NCBI RefSeq assembly: GCF_000002865.3
Contig: NW_001865053.1
Span: 80,840 to 144,839, forward strand
DNA length: 64,000 nt
DNA from: Monosiga brevicollis MX1
Taxonomy: Eukaryota; Opisthokonta; Choanoflagellata; Craspedida; Salpingoecidae
Direction of reading: 5' to 3'
The position numbers were made by a program, and so were the translations under genes. Shown here piece after piece: positions 1 through 11,195 of the stretch. Numbering within the stretch: the first letter of the stretch is position 1; each line of letters opens with the position of its first letter. A model generated the notes under the pieces. It had not been told where the DNA came from. It made no database searches and saw only the letters and a list, made by a program, of their open reading frames with translations.

Positions 1-522
1 CGTGACCTTACGCCTCCGACAGGTTGTGACTACTTTCGGGAACCAAATAAAAGGGCAAGGAGCCCCGCAATTGAAGCTTGGTACGCGTGTAACAGGTGAT
101 CAGGGCCATCAAAGAAGGAAAGATTTCTTTCTCTGACGCATTGGCTCGTAGGCAGAGGCCGCCAGGGGCTTGGCGAATCTTGATGTGTCGCACCTGGCAT
201 TTGCAATGCGTGCCATGTTCCAAAAGTAAGACAAGCGGGCCGCGATTCTCCGTGGGTATTTTGTGTAGGTGGTATGAGAGTGGGGCGAGGCATGACATTG
301 CCCGTCTTGACGTACCTCGTGGTCCACGAGCACCGAAAGGGTGAGTTGACTATTGCGAGAAGACCGAACAACGAATCGTCCCGTTTGCACTTCTCGCTGC
401 AACATGTCCTCAGTGGCCTAAAGGTAATGGCGGAAACGGGTCAAGTGGAGTGAGACTGAGACTCAAGAAGGGTGTAGTAAAATCAAGCGCCGGGGCAGGG
501 GTTGCTGGGGTCACCAAGCGTT
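1..522. other. No gene recognised (left edge, 3' flank of the scaffold gene)
   Basis: Only short open frames of under 115 codons occur here on either strand, with no recognisable motif and mutually overlapping. The stretch is probably the 3' flank of the minus-strand gene ending at 523, or the edge of a gene off the left of the window. Confidence 0.4.
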
Positions 523-1390
523 TCAGAAGAGCCAATCCTGACTTACAGTGCGATCAAAGTGGGGACGATACCATGATTGAGCATCTATGGCACGCGGTGG
601 GGGGACCGGGGTGGGGTCGTGGCCAGTTGCGTTGTCATGATCAAGGCGCATGTTGCTGAGGTCCAGGACGTTGGCATGGGCTTGAAGGTTGGCGAGCAAA
701 TTTGTTTGGGAGCCCGACCGAACGGCATCGGCAAAGCTGCGGCGGCGCTCGAGCGGGGCAGGAGGCGAGGACTGCTCACCCTGTACCAGATCACGCGCTG
801 CCGTGTGCGTGCTACCACTGCGTTCTGCCGGTGTTGCTTGATAGCCATGGTTGTGCTCGGTGGGGCGGCGCTGTTGCTGATGATAATCAATCGGTGTGGC
901 CCGACGCATGGATTCAGCTGGCGAGGCAACTGAGCTTGGGGGTCCAGATCGCTGGCGGTATGAGTTGGACGGCGTGGAGCCAGGGCTACTCAACACCACG
1001 GAGTTACGGCCTGTTTCCTCCAGGTATTTTCGCACGTTGTTGCGCGAAAAGTCGCTTGAGCGCTGACGCCTGGGGGTTGTCTCTCCACTGCGTGCGCTGT
1101 TCCGTCGGCTGCTCCTTGGTTGAGCGATGAGATAGGGCTGAGCGCGTTCGAGTTCGGAAGAGGAGGAAACTGGAGACCCGTTTTCACCACGCTGAGCATA
1201 CATATGTTGAGAGGGAGCTGAGGTACGTCGAGCCGTGTGATGCACTGGTGCCTGCCCTTGCCATTGATCGGAGTGTCGATGTTCAGCGTGCAAGTGACGA
1301 AAACGATCGTGCTCGTTATGCGAGGCGGCATCAACGCTGTGCGCATGGTGGCGTGCGTCATTGTGAACATGTGAGTCTGGTTTAAATTGG

Positions 1391-1422
<32 letters not shown>

Positions 1423-2731
1423 ATGTTGTAGTTGCTGCTGTAGTAGTTGTTGTAGTTGACGCTGATGGTGATGATTGTGCTGCACGGTCTGCCACTCGTC
1501 GCCCGACCCTGGGCCTGCTTGCAAGCCCGGCTGTCGCATGTCAGAAGCTGACTGAGGATGCTGTTTGTCATTATCTTCAAGATGACGCTTGCCGCGACGC
1601 GAACCGCCACGGTGACGATGCGGGTGACTTTGCTGATCATGCCCAGCGCCGTGCGAGCTATCCATGGAGGCGCGAGGTGATTGAAGGTTGTCACGCCCTG
1701 TCATGGCCAAGGCGGCCAGCTTGGCCAATTCCTGGACGGCAGGCTTGGGGGCGGCGGGATTGGCGTTGGAATGAGCAGGCGCAGCCCCTGGCTTTGGCTT
1801 TGGTTTGGGCGCAGGTGCCAAAGTGGACGCAACGGCAGTGGGCTTGGGCTTGGGCTTGGGCTTGGGTTTGGGCTTGGGCGGGGGAGGGCCATCTGAGGTC
1901 TCGGAGCTTCGGCGCTCCGTGCCGGCCAGCACATCACGATACGAAGGTCGTCGCCGCGGCGCCGCCCCAGATGCGGGCGAAAAGTCGTCGTCAAGTGCAT
2001 CGAGAACGGCCAGATCTTGCTGATGGTGGTCCGGAGCCGCCAAGGCTGTGGTGGAAGAAGTTGCAGGGCTACCTGCCTGCTGTGAAGCTCGGACTTGGTT
2101 CTCGTAGGCAGCTTGTTCGGCTTCGTATGCCGCCTGTAGCCGAAGCTGCTCTTCATATGCCGCCTGCTGGCGCTCGTACTCGCGCTGTTGTTCCTCATAT
2201 TCACGTTGTTTTTGCTCGTATTCGCGTTGTTGACGTTCGTATTCTCGCTGCTGGGCCTCGTAGGCACGAACTTGCTCCTCTTGTTCAAGGCGAAGACGCT
2301 CGGCTTCTTCTTCTTCCTCCTCACGTTGAGCTTCAATCAACAACTGAGCGCGCACAAGCTCTTGCAGGGCCAAAACACCCTCCGTTTCATCCTCCTGCTC
2401 GTCGGCGTCAAGACCCTGAATAGAGGCAGGCGCCTCTTGGCCATGAGAAGGATTGTAGTAGTCATCACCGGCAGGGTGATCGTGTCCCATACCCGAGAGC
2501 ACGTCTCGGTAGCTAGCGGGCTGGGTAGGGGTGACGGTACTGAAATTCGATCCTTGGTCGTGCTGCAACTGCTGCTGCTGCTGCTGTAGCTGTGCCTCGT
2601 GAGATGAAGCCAAGTTTGCCCGGTCGCGCTCTTGGCGCAGAATGAGTTGTAGATCAGCAGTGTTGGCATATATTTGATCAGGATCCTCGACCGACTGAAG
2701 GAGATCCGGAACATCAGAGGCAGGTTCATAG

Positions 2732-2783
<52 letters not shown>

Positions 2784-3488
2784 GCAGCTGACGGATGGTG
2801 TCACTGTTGCCGTAAATGGGCTCCACTACCTCCGCGTCAAGGGGCTGAGCCTGGAGACCAGTCTGGCATTGTTGGTGAAGAATGGCTTCGTGGTTTGTGT
2901 ACAAGGGCTCCTCAGCGCCGGCCATGTAAGTCGGGTGCTGATCTTGCTCAAGTTGCAAAATGTGGTGCTGATGAGGACCCGTAGGACCTGTAGCCCAACC
3001 CTCCTCGGAGTTGTCATCATCATCGTAGTCCTCGTCATCATCATACTCATCCGATTCCCAGTCCCAGTCTGATTCTTCGCTATCTCCGGGCGCAGCCGAG
3101 CCGTTTGCCGCCCCCATCGGGTGACCAGTGCGCGTGGATCGCTTGGATCGGCGCGATGGACCCTGGCGGGGGCGGCGAGAGGCACGCACAGTTGAGCGAT
3201 GTTGGCGAGAGCTTCGGACAGCGCCCGAATTTGGATTGTTGTCAGGCTGCAATGGATAGGTCGAGGGCGCCTCAACGCGTGCCAGTTGCGTGGTGGATCG
3301 GTCTGGTGGGCGACACCGGGATAAGCGAGTTCGTTGTGAGGCAAAATTGGGGTAGCGATGATACCGCTCATGACAAAAGCATGACGGCTCAGTGTGAGAA
3401 GGGCATACCTCGCGGAGACGCACTGCGACGCAAGTCGGTGGGACTTGTGCTGTGCGTGGCACGGGAAGGACCGGGCGACGAATCGGGC
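523..3488 (-). CDS. Low-complexity scaffold with polyQ, coiled coil and repeated YxN motifs
   Basis: One long minus-strand exon encoding about 980 residues; no family recognised. In order: a basic N-terminal part, an acidic stretch, three tyrosine motifs EEPLYTNHEAIL, VEPIYGNSDTI and DQIYANTADLQL (about 2912-2650), a pure polyQ run (about 2730-2785), a coiled coil built on repeated REYE units (about 2290-2100), a Lys-Pro dipeptide tract (about 1840-1880), a second polyQ/His-rich region (about 1390-1440) and Arg/Ser-rich sequence ending in SQDWLF. The motif SYRDVLSG/SYRDVLAG/SFADAVRSG occurs three times. YxN is the known consensus for Grb2-type SH2 binding, so a phosphotyrosine docking protein is inferred. 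The frame has no ATG near its 5' end. Either translation starts at the ATG at 3117, or the exon begins at an acceptor at 3489 and joins the SAM exons upstream. Confidence 0.7.
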
Positions 3489-3574
3489 CTAGTCATAGCA
3501 GAAGCAAACGCACAGGACGCACGGGGACGAGATTGAGCAAGCGAGCGTTTGCAAGGTTGCTCGTGCAGCGGATT

Positions 3575-4323
3575 TCAACTGGGTGCGCTGGTCACACACT
3601 GGATGAGGATGTAGTCAGGCTCTGATTCAGCATCACTCGAGGGTTGGCCCCCCGGGACGGAGAGTGTGCTGTGGTTTGAGCTCTGTCTCTGGGTTGCAGG
3701 TGGGAATTTGCTAGCGTCGACGCTGCTGCGGGGTTCTGGCATGGCTGGCGACGAGGGGGGCTCGTCCTCCTTGTCGTCTTTGACCCCAAAGAGGCCTTTG
3801 ATGCCGCCTCGCTTTTTGCCGCCCTTGTTGCGGGCTGTGAGCTTGACAATTTCGTTCTGCTGCTTGACCAGGCGCGCAACGGCCTTGACCAGTTGTCTAC
3901 GAGCAAAACATAGAAGTGAGGAATGAAGATGCGGTGAGGACTGAATCGACCCGGGTGCGCTCGGAAGTGAGTGACGTGGTGCTTCAATGCACGGTTGCCA
4001 ACGCACTTGCGACGCGCCATGGGCTGCGAGCCAACCCGGTTGAAGTCGTTCACTTTCATGTTCTATTGTGCGAAACGTGGTTAAGGTGGGCAGGGGAAGT
4101 GGCGTGAGTTGATAGGAAAGACAGCAAACCAGCGCAGAGGAGGGCTTCGGGGGTCGAGAAAGGAGGTGCGTACCTGCAGGTGATCCCCATTGAGATGGAA
4201 CATTTGAAAAGAGTCGACAAAATCATCAAAGCCGTTCATGGCAAGCCAGTCAACGACGCGCGAGGTGGGCCATTGACCAAGCGGTAGCTGGCTCGAGCGC
4301 AAGTCGACGGCACCATCAGACAT
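3575..4323 (-). CDS. SAM-domain protein, or 5' exons of the adjacent scaffold gene
   Basis: Three minus-strand exons join in phase: about 4323-4174 (start MSDGAVDL, WPTSRVVDWLAMNGFDDFV), about 4066-4012 (NMKVNDFNRVGSQPMARR) and about 3900-3575 (QLVKAVARLVKQQ, then a basic and Ser/Pro-rich tail). Together they form one complete SAM domain of about 65 residues, with the usual W..V..WL start and an LxxLG-like middle ending in a helix. SAM domains mediate homo- or hetero-oligomerisation. A TGA at 3575-3577 closes the frame about 110 bases 5' of the scaffold exon, but a donor at about 3597 and an acceptor at 3489 (109-base intron) would keep the frame open into it. The start is uncertain; an in-frame ATG also lies near 4420. 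Confidence 0.7.
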
Positions 4324-6236
4324 TTGCGGGGATCTGGATTGGGCAGGGTTGTTCAGACCGTTGGAAGGGAGTGGCGGTGTGAGAGGCAGGTCAATCGCGG
4401 TGGCCGAAAATGGCGGTATCATGTCTGGCCGAAACCACACAAGACGACGTACCGGAAACCATCGTGCTGCTGGAGAGCCGAAGCAGACAACATGGTGAAG
4501 GGTCAGCCCACAAACTGACGATCTTTCTCGTGGTGGTAGCTGGCATATGCGCACGCACACATATACACACGCACGTACGCACGCACACACATGCACGAAT
4601 ACTCGCACACGCTCTCAAGTCTTCAAATCAAAACTGGTTGTCGGCTGGTAAGGCGGTCTGAAGTGTGCTCAATGTGTGCCAAAGCGTGGTAGGCACGGAA
4701 GAGGGTGGCGCTTGGCGCCTAAGATTGACCTGTGGCTTCTAAATGCTTTTACTGTCGTTCTTCTGGTTGAGATGGATCGCCGAGCTCTGCGCACCAAGCA
4801 CGCGCGGCACAACTTTTTTTTCTGCCCTCAAACAACTGGGGGATCCTCACCCCAAAGAGTGGTGCCAGTGATTTTGAGTTGCAGCAACAGCGGCACCAGT
4901 GGCAGCGACAGCAAGGCCAGCCGCCACTGCAGGGACAGGCAGGCAGATAAACGTCCGATCAGGCCTGAAGCAGCGAAAAAGATGAACAAGCGACGTCGTC
5001 CAGTCGATGCCGCCGCTCGTGGTCCATCCCAATTTAAAAATAAACCAGAGAGAGAGAGACGGTGGCTGCAGACCGGGCCAGAGAGAAGTGTGAAGGTGGA
5101 AGAATGATGAGAGAAGAGGGCGAGAATCTGGAGGTAGAGCAGAGATGGAGAATAAATTGAAAGGTAAGACCATTATAAACATAAGGTAAATCAAGAGATG
5201 AGTCTGGGTAAGGGAAAGCTATCAGAGATTATCACATTATCCAAGATGGAATACAGAGACAAAGAGCAGCTACGAGAAAAATTAAGAGAGAGAGATCGTC
5301 AGACCAGCACTAAAGCAGTTTACTCACATGAAAATAGCATTCACCTTGTTATTGCCGGTCCACTGGCTGGTTGTAAGCTTATGACGTTGGCTCTCTCTAT
5401 GGAAATCATCAGGTGGTCCTCTTGGTTCAGACTTTGGCTCTGTGTGTGTGTGCCGGCGCTGCCGGTTCTGGATAGCCTATCTGCGCTTGCTTCAGGGCGC
5501 CGGATGTCCCCTTGGCTACGATGTGAGTCGGTGGTCCGATGTCTGGAGCGGACCCGACTGCCGTCCGCGCCACTGATCCGCCTACGTTCGTAAGATAAAT
5601 AAACCCCTCCAAAGTTTTGTCTTGGGTGAACCCTGGCTGTTTAAAACAGCTGTTGTGGTGTTGTCACTGGTCGATTGCGACATGGTTTGTCAGATTCTGC
5701 TCGCTCTACCCCTTCTCTACCTGATCTGCGCGAGCCCGCTACATCTCTGCTTGTACCTTGTGTTTTCCCCTGTTCAATGTGTTGAAGAACATACTTTCTC
5801 TCACCACCGTGCCTCATGCAGTCAATTCTCTAAAGTCACTTGTCCTTCATCAGGTGATCACTTTCTCTCTCTCTCTTCTCTCTTTCTCTCTCTCTCTCAA
5901 GCAAAAAAGAGAAAAAAAACATAAAACGGCAGCGCCTCGTGTTCGTCTTTCGGTAAGCCCTTGCCGGTGTGCACAGTGTCAATGGGCGTATGGTACAGAG
6001 CGTGTTACTGCATGGTTGAGGCAGGCACCAATCGTGCGGCTGGAGGCTTTGCTCTGTCTGATATCTCGCGGGGTCTGGGTACCTCATCACACCCCCCCTT
6101 CACACCACGTGTCACGCGAGCGAATCGCTCGCTGGCTGCCGAGGCCTCGCGCCCTGCTCTCGAGACCAGCCAAGCTCTGATCCTGGCTGTATATGACAAT
6201 GCAATGCTGTAGTGATTGAAAACAACCATCGTCACC
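4324..6236. other. Divergent intergenic region between the SAM and MVD genes
   Basis: This 1.9 kb region separates two divergent genes. It holds a degenerate CA-rich tract (about 4550-4605), short GA runs (about 5047-5060 and 5286-5296) and a CT tract (about 5863-5900) upstream of the plus-strand start. No coding sequence with family similarity was seen; the open frames here are short and biased by the repeats. Confidence 0.45.
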
Positions 6237-8140
6237 ATGGCTCAGCCCGAGGAGAAGCGCGTCAAGCTGGCCGTTGCTCGCCATACCGCCACGGCGCCCG
6301 TGAACATTGCCGTTATCAAATACTGTACGATCTACCCAACGCACGATGGCTCGAAGCATTCGCTCCCAGACCCGAAGAGGCACTTCCCGTGCACCTGCTC
6401 ATGACCACCCACGACTCATCATTGCGTGCCCATCAGGGGGTAAGCGCGATACAAAGCTGCTGCTGCCCATCAACGATTCCCTGAGCGGCACCCTGAGCCA
6501 GGATGAGATGCATGCTCGCACCACCGTGGCTGCCTCGGAGAGCTACGCCGAAGACACCCTCTGGCTCAACAATGAGTGCGTTTGGAAGTCCCTTGTCCAT
6601 CACATCCTGTGTTGCGCATGACCCATGCCTCGCCCATCGCCTTCTGCCAGTGTCCTCACCCCCAAGCCCCTCGGTCTTCCGCAGACAAACGGACATTTCT
6701 AACCCTCGCGTGCAAAACGTCATTCGCGCCAGTGCGTTTCACTCTCCCTTTATCAACAACCCTCCTCACCGCTCACCCGCACTTGGCCTGGCCCTTGTTT
6801 CTCCATCTCATTATCCTCGTGCATCGTCACTCTTCGCTCGCACTATGGCATGCTTTGCAGTGCGGGCCAAGGCCAAGGCCGCCCACCCGGACAGCACCCT
6901 CCCCGAGCAGAAGCTGCTCATCTGCTCCGTCAACAACTTTCCCACCGCTGCTGGCTTGGCCTCGTCGGCCGCTGGATACGCTGCCCTCGTTGCGGCCCTT
7001 GCCGGTCTCTACGATCTGCCCGTGGAATCGCTCACCGACGTGGCTCGGTACGCGACCGCAGATATCAATTGCATGCACCCACTCACCGACCCGCCTGCCT
7101 CGCTTGACCACTTGAACTCATGTCGGCTTGGACGTGATCTGGACATGTACTTAGCATTGGCTCAGGCAGCGCCTGCCGTAGTCTTTCGGGCGGCTTTGTG
7201 CGCTGGCGTCGGGGCGAGCTTGCCGATGGCACTGACAGTCTTGCCTCTCAGGTGGGTTGACTGATGCACTCTATCCCAGCAGCCGTTGCTTTTGCAACAC
7301 AAAAAAAATGTCGTGCATATCATCATCATCATCACCATCGTCATTGAATTCATCCTCATCATCATCATGTGCCCCTGTGCTCAGGTCGTGCCCGAGTCGC
7401 ACTGGCCCGAAATGGAGGTGTTGATCCTTGTCGTAGGTTGCGCCAGCTCCATTGACCGCACTCACCCGGCTGTCATGGCCTACATTTCAAACACATTATT
7501 GACCCTCGCTCATAAACCCTCGTCCTGATCTCGTTGTGCCAACTACCATTCTNNNNNNNNNNNNNNNNNNNNNNNNNNNNNNNNNNNNNNNNNNNNNNNN
7601 NNTGCGGAATCCCATGAAGGATAGCAACCAGTTTCACGCCACCTGTCTGGACACGTACCCCCCGATTTTCTACCTGAATGACACTTCTCGCGCCATTATC
7701 CAGCTCTTGACCAAGTTCAACGCCCAAAGTAGCTCGCCTCGTGCCGCGTACACTTATGATGCGGGACCCAACTGCGTCATCTATGCCCTGAAGAAGGACA
7801 TTCCCGACATTATTGCCCTCGTCGCACGCTGCTTCCCTTCGTCTACCCCGGCAACCTACGTGCAGGGCCGCACCACCAGCGTCCCTGAAGCCGAGATTGC
7901 TCCCGAGCTGCAAAGCTTCCCCGTGGCTGAGCCCGATCAGATCAAGTACATTATCCACACGGGCATCGGTGATGGTCCCCGCGTCTCCCAAGAGGTGCGT
8001 CTGCTGTGTTACCTACCTGTACTCGAACGGGTGGTCTTGACTTTCCTCTCGGATCTTACCTCACCCACATGGCTTGGTCGGCCTGATTGTCGTTTTAGCA
8101 TCTGATTAATGAGGCTGGTGAGCGCATCGCCTCTGCTTAA
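6237..8140 (+). CDS. MVD: Diphosphomevalonate decarboxylase
   Basis: ATP-dependent decarboxylation of mevalonate 5-diphosphate to isopentenyl diphosphate, last step of the mevalonate pathway. Phase-consistent exons: 6237-6324 ([11 protein letters not shown]), 6437-6575 ([20 protein letters not shown]), 6685-6731, 6861-7047 (GHMP-kinase loop [19 protein letters not shown]), 7155-7251 ([16 protein letters not shown]), 7385-7432, one or more exons hidden by the N run, a long exon ending at 7994 ([25 protein letters not shown]) and 8099-8140 ending in TAA. The sequence follows animal MVD closely from end to end. About 50 residues around the TGST region fall in the gap. The start ATG has a good context (caccATGG). 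A 47-base third exon is easily missed. Confidence 0.95.
7553..7602. other. Assembly gap (50 N)
   Basis: A run of exactly 50 N inside the MVD gene, probably a placeholder of unknown true size, because the missing MVD segment needs roughly 150 coding bases plus intron sequence. Confidence 0.95.
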
Positions 8141-8446
8141 ATCCCTTACCTGAATTTCTTGATTGCACATGGGCGTGTGCTTGTTTTTTTGGCATCTTTC
8201 TGGAGTTTTGAACTGCTTTCGTCCACCAAATGAAAACTTTAAAATAGCGATGTGAGCCTTCCTCTTTCCCGATGAAGACATGACAAAATTGTCAATTTGT
8301 GTATTGAACCCAGCGCTGAGGCAGGGGCAGGCAATGGCGTTGCATTAGCGGTTCTGATGCGTTGACAAGAGATGCAATTTGCAGATGTGCACACAGGACA
8401 ATTGCCAGGGGAAAGGAAAAGCCACGGGAGACCTGACAAAGTGTGT
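8141..8446. other. Convergent 3' intergenic spacer
   Basis: A 306-base spacer between the MVD stop and the stop of the minus-strand amnionless-like gene. No gene or clear AATAAA signal was seen. Confidence 0.5.
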
Positions 8447-8801
8447 CTACTCGTCAAACTGATTTTCATCACCAAAGCCACCATCAAATTCCTCATCGCC
8501 GGCAAAATCATCGCCGGCAAAATCATCACCGCCAACGTCCAGATAGCCGCCTTCAGTCATGTCATTGTCAAAGCCATCGACTGCATGGTTCTTGCCAGTC
8601 AGGACCGAACCATCCGGGTTCATGTAAGCTCCTTCTGCCGTAATGTAGCCGTCGTTGTCGGCCAGACGCTCGGATGAGTCATACATGGGGTTCTTCTTGA
8701 TGCCACCCTGGGCAGCAAAAGCCGGTTCGTGGTCTGCAAAAAATTAGAGACGAAATCAAGCGCAAATGATGAGGAGCACGCCATGCAGGCACCAACAAAA
8801 A

Positions 8802-8848
<47 letters not shown>

Positions 8849-11195
8849 TTTTCACAGAAATGAAGCGAAACTTACACATGCCACCGTCCTCGTCCTGAAC
8901 CTGGCCGTACTCGCCCTCGACGCCTTCTTGATTGTCGTAGGTGGGGCCCTGCTGGTTGTCATACATGGGATTCTCAAAGGCAACAGCAGAGCGATCCTGC
9001 TTGACGTTGAGGGCAGGCTTGCGGCGGCGGCGGACAATGACAAAGGCCAAGAGGGTGATGAGAACGACACCGGCGACGACGGCCCCAACGATGATGCCGA
9101 GGTTGCTGCTGTTCGAGCTGCTGCCCGAGCTTTGTCCAGTGCTGCCGCCCGAGGCGTCGTCGTTGTCATTGCCGCTTCGCGACTCCTCAATGAGAAGGTA
9201 GGCGGCCTCACCCACCAGAGTGGCCAAGGATTCATAGTCGGCAGCCTCGCCTTCGTTGCAAGAGCCATCGTTGGCAGTACCGGCGAGATCGCACTTGACA
9301 TAGGTCTTGGCCACGTCAATCACCTGGCTCTGAGTGGCGTCGGTGGACGCGTACTGCTGCGCAATGAGGTTGGCCAGGCACATCTGGTCCCAAGCCCAAC
9401 GGGAGGTGGTGCGGTCGAAGCAACGCTCAAAGGCAATCTCATGGGCTTGGTACGCCACAGCCAGGAGGGCGGCAAAGCCTTGAGCGCCGCTGGAGCCGGG
9501 ATTGTTAAAGTTGACGGCGCAGGCGGTAGGGGTGGTGCAGGGTGCCGAGTAGCCAAAGGTGAGCTGAAGCTCGTTGTCACCCGAGAACGTATCACGGCGG
9601 CGGCGAGCAGGCTGGGTGGTGGGAACGAGCGTGAGGGCAGCCGCCTCGGTGTCAATGTCCAAAAAGGGGAAAGTGCCCTCGAGTTGACCGAGCATCTCCT
9701 GAAGGAGGTCATCCTTGTTGCGACTGTCGGCCAGGCGGTAGGGGGCAAAAGAGGGCAGCTCAGAACCAAAGTTGAAGGAAGCCGTGAAGGAACGAACGGG
9801 GGGCGGGGCGCCGGTAATGATGGCAATGTCGTCGCTTTGAGCTCGCACGGCGGTGAGCAGGGAGCCGAGGAGGGTGTTGCCCTCGAGGGTATTCTTGACG
9901 TGCTGGAGGAGCTGGGCACGACGTCCGTGGGGGAAAAGCATGGCAACGTTGGAGAAGGTGGTGGGGTTGTAGCCGGCACCGACGCACGTGTTGTCGGGGC
10001 AAAGCGCGGACAGGGCTTCGTTGAGATCGGGGGCCAGGATACCGAGCAAGCCAAGAGCTTCGCAGGTGGTTGTCGCACCGCTGCAGTCAGGCAGGGAGAC
10101 AATCTTGTTGTTGGCGCTGGTCATGATGAGGGCACCGGTGATCAGAGGATCGATCGGGGCCTGGTCCAGGACGCCAAAGGGGGAAGCAGCCGTGATGCTG
10201 GTGGTGTAGGAGCTCACGGTGGTGGTGGGGTTGGCCGAGGGCTTGACAAACCAGCGGCGGGCGGCCATGACCGAGCCAGAGATGCTGATGCTAGAAGGAG
10301 ATGGATTGCTGGCGCTGGGGGTTTGGCGAAAGCCAGGACCGCCGAGGTGCTCCATAAAGTCGGAGAGCCCAGTGGGGTTGGACAGGCTCATGGGAAAGCC
10401 GAGGGCCGAGCTGTCGATGGAGTAGACCACGTTGACGCCGGTGCTGCGCACCGTGTCCAGGGCATCCTTGATGCTCTCGGCGTAGGCCTGCACGCCCTCA
10501 ACAATGTCAATGTTTTGTTGAAGGGCCTGCTCGTCGGTGGGGCAGGTGTTGACGCAGATGCAGCCCGTGGTTGTCTTGAACTGGCACTGGTCAATATCGC
10601 TCGAGCCACCGAGATGGAGGCGGTCAGCCAGCGAGGTGGAGAAGACGTTCTCCGGGAGCGAGTTGATGCCGACATTGGCCGAATCCACGGTGATGCCGGA
10701 GAGCACAACGCTGGAGACGTCGTCCGAGGTCCAGAAGAAGTAGCCCGTGTCCGAGGAGAGGGCGACCGTGTCATCAACGCAAGGAGGGTAGGTGGCCGTC
10801 ACCTGACCGCGCTTCCAGTTGGCGGCGCAATTAAAGTCGTAGTCTTGGTCGGTGGGATCGGGCACGGCAATGGTCGTGTTGACGTTGAGTGGATCGTCAT
10901 CCAGGATGATGCGGGCCGAGTTGCCCTGTCCGTCATCAGCAAATACGAGACGTGCCGAGTCAGCCAAGATGATGCGCGATGCGGAAAAGGCAATGGGATC
11001 GACCACCGCCGTGTAAGGAATGTCCGACGAAAGATCCAAAATGTTGACGCGCGACGGCTCCGTCGGCGTCGGTCCATCACCCCAGATGGCGTCCTGAAAG
11101 TTGACCCGGCCCTTGTTCCAGGTGTACTCGTCCGCACGGGCCACGGCCAGGGCCAGTGCCACCAACACGGTGACCGTCTTCAAACCGCCCGCCAT
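8447..11195 (-). CDS. Amnionless-like type I membrane protein
   Basis: Two exons (11195-8876 and 8742-8447) join in phase to give 871 residues. The start MAGGLKTVTVLVALALAVARA is a clear signal peptide. The next 200 residues resemble amnionless: W-rich start, CAANWKRG, PPCVDDTVAL, VVLSGITVDS, then a cysteine cluster GCICVN. A long ectodomain follows, with a furin-like ARRRRDTF site, then one membrane helix (GIIVGAVVAGVVLITLLAFV) and RRRR stop-transfer. The cytoplasmic tail has FENPMYDN and KKNPMYDS, i.e. FxNPxY/NPxY endocytosis motifs like the FxNPxF of animal amnionless, plus YDN, YMNP, YITA and YLDV. Animal amnionless escorts cubilin to the surface for endocytosis; a receptor or adaptor role here is inferred. 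The middle 400 residues have no recognised domain. Confidence 0.7.
8812..8845. repeat. Poly-A tract in an intron
   Basis: About 34 consecutive A preceded by a short AC repeat, inside the intron of the amnionless-like gene. On the coding strand this is a T tract. Confidence 0.95.

Noticed and set aside
4676-5194. Overlapping open frames of 115-143 codons on both strands
   Set aside because: Low similarity to anything known, no splice-supported continuation, and composition like the surrounding noncoding DNA.
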